Assembly (NCBI RefSeq): GCF_002009175.1
Contig: NZ_CP018047.1
Coordinates: 868,001 to 932,000, forward strand
From: Streptomyces niveus
Lineage (GTDB): Bacteria; Actinomycetota; Actinomycetes; Streptomycetales; Streptomycetaceae
Direction: 5' to 3'
Length of the DNA stretch: 64,000 nt
The notes under the pieces were generated by a model. The model saw only the letters and a program-made list of their open reading frames with translations, was not told where the DNA came from and did no database searches. Both the position numbers and the translations under genes were made by a program. The stretch's first letter is position 1. Each line of letters opens with the position of its first letter. Of the stretch, positions 45,088-53,883 are shown in pieces.

Positions 45088-46734
45088 TCAGGAACCCGCC
45101 CGTACGAAGGACCTGTGCGCCTCGATGAAGTGGCGTTCGCCCTCCGCCGCCCGGCCGGCCGGGGCTGAGACCCACAGGTCGTACATCCTGCCGCCCTCGT
45201 CCCAGCTCAGGTCGTAGGTGTGGCGCGGGCCGCCGTCGCCGGCGCCGCCGTCCCAGGTGAACTCCCAGACGGCGGCGGGGAATCCGTTGTGCGTGGTCTC
45301 GCGCACCGAGCCGTTCCGGTAGCCGGGGTAGTCCGACGGGCCGCTCTCGTGCGCCGCCCGCATCACCGCGACCGGGCCGTTCGGGTCCAGCGGCTGGGGG
45401 TGGACACCGATACGGAAGGCGTTGTCCGGGGAGTTGTAGAACACGCGGGGCGGTTCGTTGGAGCGCACGAAACCGGTGGGCGCCGCCATCGTGAAGCCGG
45501 CCGGGTCGGAGACCGTCCGATAGCCCTTGGGGGCCGTTCCGGCGGGGGGCTCGGCGTCCTTGGAGGCCTTGTTGGAGGGCGCGGGGGTGGCCTTGCCGGT
45601 GTCGTCGGCGAGCGGTTCGGGCTTGTCGGAAGCCTTCTCCGTCGCCTCCTCGGACTGCTTCTCCCGCACCTTGTCCGCGGGACCGCCGCCCTCCGTCACC
45701 TCCGTCCCCGAGGCGGAGTCGTCCCTCGTCATGACCCACGCGCCGGTGCCGCCCACCGCCAGGACGGTGACCAGGGCGCCGGCGAGCAGCGCCGTACGGA
45801 CCCGGGGACGCGCCGGCGGCGCGGCGGTGGCGCCGAACACGACCGGGTCGCCGGAAGGCCGCGGCGCACCGGACTCGCGGGCGACCGGCGTGTGGGCCAC
45901 GGTGGGCAGCCGCTCCTCCGCGAGGAAGCCGCGCAGCGCCCGCTCCGCCTCGTCCGTACCGAGCCGCCGCCCGGGATCCCGCTCAAGGAGTCCGTTCAGC
46001 ACGGGAAGCAGCGGACCGGCCGATTCGGGGACCTTGATCTCGTCGATCACCACGGCGTGCAGCACCCCCGCCACCGAGTCGCGGCGGAACGGCGACGCGC
46101 CCTCGACGGCGGCGCAGAGCAGCACCCCGAGCGACCACAGATCGGACTCCGGACCGGTTCGCTTCCCGGACATCCGCTCCGGGGCGGTGTACTCGGGGGA
46201 GCCGACGAACGCGCCCGTCTCCGTCAGTGTCGCCTGCCCGTCGACCTGCGCGATCCCGAAGTCGGAGAGGACCACACGCCCGGTGGCCGCCTCCAGGAGT
46301 ACGTTCGCGGGCTTGATGTCACGGTGCAGCACTCCGGCCGTGTGCGCGGCACGCAGCGCGGCCAGCAGGGCGAGTCCGATCCGGGCGGCCTCGGCGGGCG
46401 GGACCGGGCCCTCCTCCGTGATCCGGTCGGCGAGCGAGCAGCCGTCGATCAGCTCCATCACGAGCCAGGGCTGCTCGTCGTGCTGGACGATGTCGTGCAG
46501 GACGAGAACGCCCGGATGTTTCACCTGCGCGACCGAGCGCGCCTCGCGCAGCGTACGTCCGCGCCGGTTCTCCGCTTCGGCGGCCGAGAGCCCGGCGGCG
46601 ATGTGCAGCTCCTTCACCGCGACGGCCCGGCCGAGCAGTTCGTCGTCCGCCCGCCAGACCGTGCCCATGCCGCCGCGTCCGAGCGGTGTCGTGATGCGGT
46701 AGCGCCCCGCTATGAGATCCCCGTGACTTGCCAT
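45088..46734 (-). CDS. Membrane-anchored Ser/Thr protein kinase, PknB-like
   Basis: This 548-residue Hanks-type kinase has its cytoplasmic domain at 1-270. Motifs are the Gly loop LGRGGMGTVWRA, catalytic Lys41 in AVAVKELH, LHRDIKPANVLL, SDFGIAQVDG and SPEYTAPERMSGKRTGPESDLWSLGVLL. A single membrane segment (TALLAGALVTVLAVGGTGAWV) follows a Pro/Ala juxtamembrane region. The external part is a Lys/Glu-rich linker plus a ~130-residue globular domain (FTMAAPTGFVRSNEPPRVFY) without PASTA repeats, seen in many Streptomyces kinases. It is convergent with the SRPBCC gene. Confidence 0.94.
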   Translation of the reverse strand: MASHGDLIAGRYRITTPLGRGGMGTVWRADDELLGRAVAVKELHIAAGLSAAEAENRRGRTLREARSVAQVKHPGVLVLHDIVQHDEQPWLVMELIDGCSLADRITEEGPVPPAEAARIGLALLAALRAAHTAGVLHRDIKPANVLLEAATGRVVLSDFGIAQVDGQATLTETGAFVGSPEYTAPERMSGKRTGPESDLWSLGVLLCAAVEGASPFRRDSVAGVLHAVVIDEIKVPESAGPLLPVLNGLLERDPGRRLGTDEAERALRGFLAEERLPTVAHTPVARESGAPRPSGDPVVFGATAAPPARPRVRTALLAGALVTVLAVGGTGAWVMTRDDSASGTEVTEGGGPADKVREKQSEEATEKASDKPEPLADDTGKATPAPSNKASKDAEPPAGTAPKGYRTVSDPAGFTMAAPTGFVRSNEPPRVFYNSPDNAFRIGVHPQPLDPNGPVAVMRAAHESGPSDYPGYRNGSVRETTHNGFPAAVWEFTWDGGAGDGGPRHTYDLSWDEGGRMYDLWVSAPAGRAAEGERHFIEAHRSFVRAGS

Positions 46735-46860
46735 TGCGGCATCATACGAACTCCCAATGACATAGCCGCAGTTGGGCGCGGTTCATGGCCGTCGCGCGTC
46801 GGGTGCGTGACCGAGTGGTGAAGGATCGGACGGGGCCGTAACAGCACACGTCCGCACCGC

Positions 46861-46909
46861 GGTCGACATCGGCCCTTGGCGCCGTGGGCGTCGCGGGCCG
46901 ATGCCGACC
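46861..46909 (-). terminator. 15-bp-arm hairpin downstream of the beta-helix gene
   Basis: GGTCGACATCGGCCC (46861-46875) pairs with 46895-46909 with one mismatch across 19 nt. It starts 24 nt past the minus-strand beta-helix stop, in the gap before the kinase gene. Confidence 0.65.
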
Positions 46910-46932
46910 GCCGGTCGAGCTGCGGTCAGTGT

Positions 46933-48639
46933 CTATCCGGCGTCGGCCCCGATGTTCGGGACGCTCGGGATGGCCGTCCCGTAGTAGTCCACCCCGCCGT
47001 TGCCGGACACTGCTGCGCCCGCTTTGAGCGCCGGTGAACCGGACTTGAGGACGTAGGCCCCCGGGCAGGGCTGCGGCCCGGTGCCCGAGGTCGGCGACCA
47101 CGTGCAGACGCCACCCGCGCCGGGCGAGGTGAACAGGGGGTCACCCCACACCGAGCCCGACTCCAGCCCGGCCGCCTTCCACGCGGCGAAGTCGGCGTGG
47201 GTCGTACCGCCCCAGCGCCAACCACCGGTGTTCGTCCCGTAGTACAGGTTGTTCGACAGCGTCATACCGGTCTGCCCGTACGGGTTGTAGTAGAGCTGGC
47301 CGGTCTTGCCGTACGTCCCCTTGTTGGCCATGTAGCAGATGTTGTCCTTGATCTGCGAACCGCTGGCCCAGGTCCCGGAGGTGTAGCCGAACATGAAGCA
47401 CGCGCTGGCGCCCGTCTTCTTGTTCGCGCTCTGGTCCTTGTTGGTGAAGAAGGTGTTGCCGTAGATCGACAGCGCGTTCTTCGGCGCGTTGGGCACCACG
47501 TCGAAGAGTCCGCCCTGGGCGTTGGCCCAGTCGTCGTTCTCCGAGACGTTGTAGCGGTAGGTGTTCGGTCCCCACACTCGCGAGGCGGCGGTGGAGGTGT
47601 AGGCGAGCAGGCCGCTGCCCGCGTTGTCGTGCGTGTAGTTGTACTCCACCACCGAGTTCGTGGTGCCGCCGTCGAGGTCGATTCCGTCCCAGTCGCATCC
47701 GGCTGTGAAGGCCGGGACCGGCTGCACCTTGTACACCTCGTTGTGACGGATCTTCACGTTGTTCGAGGTGTACGTCATGATGCCGCTGGCGCCGCCGCAC
47801 GAGGTCACGTTGGCGCCGATGTCATGGACCAGGTTGCGCTGGATAACCGCGCCGTCCCAGCCGTTCGCGGTCAGCGCGGCTCCGGTGCTCTGGGCCGCCA
47901 TGCCGAGGTTGTGGACGGTGTTGCCCTCGACCCTGACGTTGGTGATGTTGACCCCCGAGCCCCAGCCGTAGACACCCGGTCCGGCGTTCGAGGTCACACT
48001 GGCACCGTGCAGTTTGTTGTTGAGGATCTGCACGTCGTCCAGCGGTCCGCTGTTGCCGTTCACCGCGTACCCGAGCACCATGATCTGCCCGCCGAAGGTA
48101 CTGCCGCTGCCGCTCGGTGTGGCGAAGCCGGAGATGTCGGAGCCGGTGACCTTCATGCTCTTGGTGGCCGTCGACGACTTCTGGTTGTGCAGCAGCACAC
48201 CGGCCGCGGTCGTACCGCCGTTGACCAGCTTCATGTTGTTCAGCTGGAAGCCGCTGACGTTGTCCGCCGCGACCGCCGCCGAGTAGTCCCCCGTGCAGTT
48301 GGACTTGATGGTGGCCTGCCCGGTGCCGTAGGAGGTGACCTTGAAGGGTGTCGTCGCCGACGACCCGGGCACCTTGTCCCCGTTGATGGCCAGACAGCCG
48401 GTGAAGGTCTGCCCGCCCTGGAACGAGACGGTCGCGCCGCCCTGCGGGAACGTGAAGCCGTTGACCTTCGTGGTCGACTTCCAGGCCTGGTCCGGCGACA
48501 GGCCGCTGTTGCTGTCGCTGCCGCCGGGTGACACGTAGTAAGTGGCCGCGGCGGCGTGCGCGGTGCCCGTGGCGGCACCCGCGAGCAGCAGACCCAGCAT
48601 TGTCTGGGCCACCACCGCCGCACATATCCTTGCTTTCAT
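46933..48639 (-). CDS. Secreted right-handed parallel beta-helix protein (pectate-lyase-like fold)
   Basis: This is a 568-residue exported protein. The signal peptide spans residues 1-29 (MLGLLLAGAATGTAHA). The mature N-terminus ATYYVSPGGSDSNSGLSPDQ is the typical start of DUF1565/beta-helix glycan-active proteins. Repeating Asn-rich turns follow: VSGFQLNNMKLVNGG, VQILNNKLHGASV, VRVEGNTVHNLGM, VKIRHNEVYKV, VVEYNYTHDNAG. ATG 48639 is preceded by GGGGAG; the longer frame to 48741 has no ribosome-binding site. It lies 197 nt downstream of the GH3 gene on the same strand and may extend that locus. Whether it is a lyase, hydrolase or only a binding protein is not visible. Confidence 0.88.
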   Translation of the reverse strand: MKARICAAVVAQTMLGLLLAGAATGTAHAAAATYYVSPGGSDSNSGLSPDQAWKSTTKVNGFTFPQGGATVSFQGGQTFTGCLAINGDKVPGSSATTPFKVTSYGTGQATIKSNCTGDYSAAVAADNVSGFQLNNMKLVNGGTTAAGVLLHNQKSSTATKSMKVTGSDISGFATPSGSGSTFGGQIMVLGYAVNGNSGPLDDVQILNNKLHGASVTSNAGPGVYGWGSGVNITNVRVEGNTVHNLGMAAQSTGAALTANGWDGAVIQRNLVHDIGANVTSCGGASGIMTYTSNNVKIRHNEVYKVQPVPAFTAGCDWDGIDLDGGTTNSVVEYNYTHDNAGSGLLAYTSTAASRVWGPNTYRYNVSENDDWANAQGGLFDVVPNAPKNALSIYGNTFFTNKDQSANKKTGASACFMFGYTSGTWASGSQIKDNICYMANKGTYGKTGQLYYNPYGQTGMTLSNNLYYGTNTGGWRWGGTTHADFAAWKAAGLESGSVWGDPLFTSPGAGGVCTWSPTSGTGPQPCPGAYVLKSGSPALKAGAAVSGNGGVDYYGTAIPSVPNIGADAG

Positions 48640-48836
48640 GCTTCTCCCCACTGCGGGACCGTGACGACGCACGGACCCGCAGGTGACGACTCGTGTTGAG
48701 GCATGGTCCGAAGAACGGTTGAGGGAATCTCCTCGGCGCATCGCTCCCTTCGGCGGACGGCTTCGTTCGGCCGGGTGGAGACGGTCCTTCCGGTACCGGC
48801 CTGTTCGGGTGGCCAGGTGGTCGTGTGGTCAGCTGG

Positions 48837-51008
48837 TCAGGTGATCTGGAGCGTGCGCCGCGCCCCGGTCCGCGAGCTGTCGCCGGTGTGGATGTGGATC
48901 TCGCCCGGCTCCACGGTGAAGGTCCCGGCGGGGTCGTTGGTCCAGTAGCCGAAGTCGTCGGCCCCGAGAGTGAAGCGGACCTCCCGCTCCTCCCCCGCCG
49001 CCAGCCGCACCCGTTGGAAACCGCGCAGCCGGCGGACCGGCTGGGTGATCGCCGCGGCCGGGTCCTGGACGTAGAGCTGGATCACGCTGTCGCCCTCGCG
49101 GTCGCCGGTGTTGCGCACCGCGACCGTCGCCTCCACCGTCGCGCCCTCCCGCAACTCCCGCGCCCCGATCCACTCCCGGCTCAGCAGCGGGTCGCCCAGC
49201 GTGAAGGTGGTGTAGCTCAGGCCGTGGCCGAAGGCGAACTCCGGTCCGTCCGCGATGTCGAGATACTTCGACACGTACTTGACCTCGGGGGCGGCCGGAT
49301 CGTAGGGGCGGCCGGTCCGCTCGTGGTTGTAGTAGAGCGGGATCTGGCCGACGGCGCGGGGGAAGGTCACCGGGAGCTTGCCGCCCGGGTTGACCGCCCC
49401 GGTCAGTACGTCCGCCACGGCGGGGCCGGCCTCGATGCCCGGGTGCCAGGCCATCAGGATCGCCGACACGCTCCGCGCCCAGGCGCCGATCGTGAGCGGG
49501 CGTCCGCCGACCAGCACCACCACGCAGGGCCTGCCCGTCGCGGTGACCGCGTCGATCAACCGCTCCTGGGCGCCGGGCAGTCCGAGCTCGGAGCGTACCG
49601 CCGCCTCGCCGCTGAGCGCGGGCGGTTCGCCCACCACGAGTACGACGGCGTCGGCGGCCACGGCGGCGACCACGGCCTCCGGGACGCCGCTGGTGTCGAA
49701 CCCTTCCGGGGCCACTCCGACGGCATGGGTGATGGAGGTGTACGGCAGTGCCTCGCGCAGGGCGCGCAGGACGGGGGCCGACGCGGGCGCGCCGGGCAGG
49801 GTCCAAGTGCCCAGCAGATCGCCGGAGTCGGCGAACGGGCCGACGACGGCGAGCGAACGCAGAGCCGGCACGTCGAGGGGCAGGACGCGGTCGTCGTTCT
49901 TCAGCAGGACCATGCAGCGCCCCGCGGCGTCGCGCGCCGCCGCACGTGTGTCGGGGGTCGGGCCGGTGAGGGCCGCTGATTCGTCGACGTACGGGCGTTC
50001 GAACAGGCCGAGTCGCAGCTTGAGACGCAGCACCCTGGCCACGGCGTCGTCCAGCCGCTCCGCGCTCAGCGTCCCGGCGGCGAGCAGTTCACGGCCGTGG
50101 TCGACGAAGGTGGTGGACACCATCTCCATGTCCACCCCGGCGGTCAGTGCCCGTCGTGCCGCCTCGGCCTCGTTCGCCGCGCCGCCGTGCGCGACGAGTT
50201 CCTGAACGCCGGTCCAGTCGCTGACGACGACGCCGTCGAAGCCCCACGCCTCCTTGAGGATGCCGGTCAGGGTGTGCGGGTTGGCGTGTGCCGGGACGCC
50301 GCTGACGGTGTTGAAGCCGGCCATCACGGTGGCGGCGCCGGCCTCGACGGCGGCCCGGAACGGTGGCAGGTAGAGATTGCGCAGCCGCTGCTCGGACACG
50401 TCGACGGTGTTGTAGTCGCGCCCGCCCTCCGCGCCGCCGTAGGCCACGAAGTGCTTGGCGCAGGCGGCGATCCGGTCGGGCGCGGTCAGGTCGGCGCCCT
50501 GGTAGCCGCGGATCTTGGCCACCGCGTAACACGTGGTCAGATACGGGTCCTCACCGGTGCTCTCGGCGATCCGGCCCCACCGCGGCTCGCGGGTGACGTC
50601 CATCATCGGGGAGAACGTCCAGTGGATGCCGTTGGAACGGGCCTCACGGGCGGAGACCTCGGCGTCCTTCTCCGTCACCGCCGGGTCGAACGCGGCGGCC
50701 TGGGCGAGCGGGATGGGAAAGGTGGTTTGGAAGCCGTGGATCACGTCCAGTCCGAACACCAGGGGGATGCCCAGGCGCGACTCCTCGACGGCTATGCGCT
50801 GGAGCGCGTTGCTCGCCCCGGCGCCGACAACGTTGAGTACGGAGCCGAGCAGGCCCTCGCGGGCGGCGGTCTCGGCCGACTCGGTGTCACCGCCGCCGGG
50901 TCCGGTGTCCCAGGCCCAGGCGAGCTGCTGGAGCTGGCCGAACTTCTCGTCGACGGTCATCCGGTCCAGGAGTTCCTTGATACGGGACTCGTGGGCGTGG
51001 CCGCTCAT
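48837..51008 (-). CDS. Glycoside hydrolase family 3 beta-glucosidase, cytoplasmic, in the dipeptide-type importer operon
   Basis: This 723-residue GH3 enzyme has no signal peptide: it starts directly at ESRIKELLDRMTVDEKFGQL. Motifs are KHFVAYGGAEGGRDYNTVDV, nucleophile Asp264 in GFDGVVVSDWTGVQ, and the C-terminal FnIII-like domain (ATVAVRNTGDREGDSVIQLYV). It is a close paralog of the 34940-37357 enzyme minus its N-terminal export-like region. The gene follows the FAD oxidoreductase by 15 nt, last in an operon of SBP, two permeases, two ATPases and LacI, so it should cleave a glycoside imported by that system. Linkage specificity is unknown. Confidence 0.94.
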   Translation of the reverse strand: MSGHAHESRIKELLDRMTVDEKFGQLQQLAWAWDTGPGGGDTESAETAAREGLLGSVLNVVGAGASNALQRIAVEESRLGIPLVFGLDVIHGFQTTFPIPLAQAAAFDPAVTEKDAEVSAREARSNGIHWTFSPMMDVTREPRWGRIAESTGEDPYLTTCYAVAKIRGYQGADLTAPDRIAACAKHFVAYGGAEGGRDYNTVDVSEQRLRNLYLPPFRAAVEAGAATVMAGFNTVSGVPAHANPHTLTGILKEAWGFDGVVVSDWTGVQELVAHGGAANEAEAARRALTAGVDMEMVSTTFVDHGRELLAAGTLSAERLDDAVARVLRLKLRLGLFERPYVDESAALTGPTPDTRAAARDAAGRCMVLLKNDDRVLPLDVPALRSLAVVGPFADSGDLLGTWTLPGAPASAPVLRALREALPYTSITHAVGVAPEGFDTSGVPEAVVAAVAADAVVLVVGEPPALSGEAAVRSELGLPGAQERLIDAVTATGRPCVVVLVGGRPLTIGAWARSVSAILMAWHPGIEAGPAVADVLTGAVNPGGKLPVTFPRAVGQIPLYYNHERTGRPYDPAAPEVKYVSKYLDIADGPEFAFGHGLSYTTFTLGDPLLSREWIGARELREGATVEATVAVRNTGDREGDSVIQLYVQDPAAAITQPVRRLRGFQRVRLAAGEEREVRFTLGADDFGYWTNDPAGTFTVEPGEIHIHTGDSSRTGARRTLQIT

Positions 51009-51023
51009 GGCGGGTTCCTCTCG

Positions 51024-52625
51024 TCAGTAGTGGTGCGGCCGGTTGCGGATCTCCTCCGGCCAGGCCAGCCGAATGCCCAGGGACTCGCTGAGCAGCCGCT
51101 GGTAGTCGGCCAGTTGGGCCTGGTCGGAGCGGACCTTGCGGGGCGGCAGGGCCCGTTCGAGGCAGAACCCGGCGAGGGCGCCCACGGCCTCGCCGATGGC
51201 CCACTCCACCGGGTGCAGCCGGTAACACCCGTTGGTGATGTGCGTGGTACCGATGTTCTTGTTGGCCGGCAGGAGGTTGTCGACGCGTACGGGGATCAGG
51301 GCGCCCAGCGGGATCTGGAAGGGGTAGGACTCGATGTCGATGTAGGTACGGCCGCCGGTGCTGGGGTGCAGGTCGATGCGGTAGCTGCCGAGGCCGACGC
51401 TGTCGTGGAACACCTCGCTTCCCGCGCCCGGCGGGCGTGCCTCGACACCCACGTGCTGTTCGACGACGGTCAACTCGGCCTTGATACGGCGCGATTCGCG
51501 GATGTACGGCGCCTTGGCCAGGCCGTCCGCGGTGCCGGTGACATCGGGCCGCAGGCGCAGGCCCGGCCAGCCGGTGCCCCCGTCGGGGCGGGGTGCCTCG
51601 GTCTGCAGCCAGTGCAGGAAGGAGAGCGACAGCTCCCGGCCCTCCGCGAGCGCCGCCTCTCGCGCCGCCGCGTCGACACCGAGCAGCGGCGCCTCCCAGT
51701 AGTCGATCTGCGGCCAGTTGACGACGGTGACGTCGGAGGCGAAGGCACCGGGCGTGAACGTCTCGCGGGCCAGCACCCGGCGGAACTGCCACAGGTCGAA
51801 GTGCTCCCCGGCCTCCCGGTCGGCCCCCATCAGCGCCCAGGTGCGCTGTTCGAGGGTGATCGGGACGATGTCGGTGAAGGAGAGCTGCGGGCCGGGCCAG
51901 AACGGGGCGACGGTCGTGCGCCAGTGGTCGTAGGAGTCCGGCCGGTCGATCACATGGTTCTCACCGGGGCGGTGGTCCAGGGCGAAGCACCAGGACACGG
52001 CCTGCTGATCGAGGGGATCGGCGGTCTCGGGCGCGTGGGGTTCCCCGGTCTCGTCGCGGCCCTCGGCGCCGATGACGTGCTCCACACCGGCCAGTTCCAG
52101 CAGGTCGCCCAGCTCGGTGGCGTCGGCGACGTAGGAGGCGTGGACGGTGACCTCGCGTCCGTCGTGTCCGCCTGCCAGCGTGACGGCCTCGATGCGGTCG
52201 CCGTCGGTGTGCGCGGCGACGGGTTCGTAGCCCGTGAGGACGGTGATCGCGCCGGACGAGCGCCACGGGGCGAGCATCTCCTCGATGACGGCGACGGCCA
52301 CGCGCGGCTCGTGGCACATCCGGCTCACGACGCCGCGCCCGGGATCGAGCAGCGGGTCCCGCGCGGCCTCGGGTCCGAGGGGATAGTTGCGGCGGTAGTA
52401 GTCGCGTACGCGCCGGCGCAGTTCGGCGTAGCCGGGCGGGCAGGCGGAGCCCTCGATCCAGGGATGCTCGTCGGGTGGCACGGCCTGGGTGGTGAGCTGG
52501 CCGCCGAGCCAGTCGGTGGCCTCGGTGAGCACCACGGTCCGGCCGAGCCGGGCGGCGGTGAGCGCTGCGGCCACGCCACCCAGTCCACCGCCGACGACCA
52601 GGATCTCGGTACGTATCTCTGTCAT
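51024..52625 (-). CDS. FAD-dependent oxidoreductase (FAD_oxidored, PF12831-like)
   Basis: This 533-residue flavoprotein has the N-terminal FAD-binding loop EILVVGGGLGGVAAALTAAR followed by VVLTEATDWLGGQLTTQAVP, the hallmark of the FAD_oxidored family. Later segments YVADATELGDLL and NLLPANKNIGTTHITNGCYRLHPVEW complete the FAD-binding domain. ATG 52625 follows AAGGAG. There is no signal peptide. Members often sit in carbohydrate-utilisation loci, but their reaction is poorly defined. Here it lies between a LacI regulator (214 nt upstream) and a GH3 enzyme (15 nt downstream), suggesting oxidation of an imported saccharide or aglycone. Confidence 0.9.
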   Translation of the reverse strand: MTEIRTEILVVGGGLGGVAAALTAARLGRTVVLTEATDWLGGQLTTQAVPPDEHPWIEGSACPPGYAELRRRVRDYYRRNYPLGPEAARDPLLDPGRGVVSRMCHEPRVAVAVIEEMLAPWRSSGAITVLTGYEPVAAHTDGDRIEAVTLAGGHDGREVTVHASYVADATELGDLLELAGVEHVIGAEGRDETGEPHAPETADPLDQQAVSWCFALDHRPGENHVIDRPDSYDHWRTTVAPFWPGPQLSFTDIVPITLEQRTWALMGADREAGEHFDLWQFRRVLARETFTPGAFASDVTVVNWPQIDYWEAPLLGVDAAAREAALAEGRELSLSFLHWLQTEAPRPDGGTGWPGLRLRPDVTGTADGLAKAPYIRESRRIKAELTVVEQHVGVEARPPGAGSEVFHDSVGLGSYRIDLHPSTGGRTYIDIESYPFQIPLGALIPVRVDNLLPANKNIGTTHITNGCYRLHPVEWAIGEAVGALAGFCLERALPPRKVRSDQAQLADYQRLLSESLGIRLAWPEEIRNRPHHY

Positions 52626-52839
52626 GGCCGGGGCTCCTTCTGCCGGTTCCACCGGCGGGAGTGGTCGGTACAGGGGCACGTTCTGCTCAAGTGGTTTGCG
52701 TTCGGGCGGTGTTGGGGACGGGCATCGGTGGCGCCGATCGTCCGTCCCGGGGCAGCCGGAACCGGCGGACGGCGCCGCCCGATCCACGGCACGTCCCGCG
52801 TCGACGGGTGACCGGACCCGCCGTTCGTAAGGAGCGGGC

Positions 52840-53883
52840 CTACTCGCTCACGGTGGCGACAGTGGTGCCGAGAACCAGCGGGCAGGGCACCAGCAGGCTC
52901 CCGGTCCGCTGCTCGGGGTCGGCGAGCATGTCCTGGAGCCGGTCGACGGCCATACGGCCGATCTCGACGCGGGGAATCACGAGGGAGTCCCACTGTCCGG
53001 AGAGATCGGCCGGCGCCGCCTCCAGTACGGCGACGGACACGTCGTCGGGGATCTTCCGTCCACGGGCGGCCAGTTGCTCACGCAGGCTCTCCGCGAGTCG
53101 CACGCTCTCCACCACGATCGCGGTGACCGCGCCGCGCGCCACCTCGTCCAGCCACGGCTCCTCGATGCCGACGCGGCCGAGCACACCCGGGGAGGTGTCG
53201 GTCAGCCCGAGCCGTACGACGGTCTCCGCGTAGCCGACGCGGCGGTCCGCGTACGGCTCCATCTCCATCCACTCGCGTACATAGCCGAGCCGCCGGTGAC
53301 CGTGCTCCGCGAGCCGTTGAACGATCTGTTCGCTCGCCGACCGGTAGTCGGGGACGATCTGCGGGATCTCCGCGCCGGGCACCTCGCGACGGCCGATGTG
53401 AACGAAGGGATATCCCTCGTACCAGAGGCGGGCCAGCTCACCGCGGTCGGTGGAGACGCCGAGCAGGATGCTGCCGTCGGCCAGGTTGAGCCGGTTGGTG
53501 CCGTTCCGGTAGATCTTGCGCTCGCCACCGCCGCCGGAGCCGGTCGAGGTGAACAGCACCAGGTCGAAGCCGGTCTCCTCGGCCCGCTCCTCGATCCCGA
53601 GCAGGAACTCGAAGTAGAAGTCCTCGCTCGCACGCGGGAAGACGCGCTCGAAGGTGTGCACGCCCAGCAGGTCGTTGCGCTGGTTACGCATGGCACGGGC
53701 GGCCGGGTTGGCGACGTACCCCAGCTCGCGCACCGCCTCGAAGACCCGCTGCCTGGTCTCCTCGGGGATCCGCGCGGTCGCCGCGTTCCCGCTGATCACA
53801 CGGGACACCGCGGACTGGGACACCCCGGCCAGCCGTGCCACGTCCGCCTGGCTGGGTGCCTTGGCGCGCCGTCGCGCTGTCAT
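52840..53883 (-). CDS. LacI-family transcriptional regulator of the dipeptide-type importer operon
   Basis: This 347-residue repressor has the HTH SQADVARLAGVSQSAVSRVIS and hinge YVANPAARAMRNQRNDLLGV, with an effector domain (EFLLGIEERAEETGFDLVLF; GHRRLGYVREWME; VTAIVVESVRLAESL). Start ATG 53883 overlaps the upstream ATPase stop (ATGA), so it is made from the same mRNA. It probably binds the perfect TGCTCATACGTATGAGCA palindrome before the first gene of the operon, giving feedback control. A half-site TGCTCA lies at 52684 in the 214-nt gap before the FAD gene, which otherwise shows no gene. The inducer is unknown. Confidence 0.93.
   Translation of the reverse strand: MTARRRAKAPSQADVARLAGVSQSAVSRVISGNAATARIPEETRQRVFEAVRELGYVANPAARAMRNQRNDLLGVHTFERVFPRASEDFYFEFLLGIEERAEETGFDLVLFTSTGSGGGGERKIYRNGTNRLNLADGSILLGVSTDRGELARLWYEGYPFVHIGRREVPGAEIPQIVPDYRSASEQIVQRLAEHGHRRLGYVREWMEMEPYADRRVGYAETVVRLGLTDTSPGVLGRVGIEEPWLDEVARGAVTAIVVESVRLAESLREQLAARGRKIPDDVSVAVLEAAPADLSGQWDSLVIPRVEIGRMAVDRLQDMLADPEQRTGSLLVPCPLVLGTTVATVSE

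Noticed and set aside
50097..52811. 904-codon plus-strand frame opposite the GH3 and FAD genes
   Set aside because: Same reasoning: antisense, no start signal, composition of a mirrored GC-rich gene.
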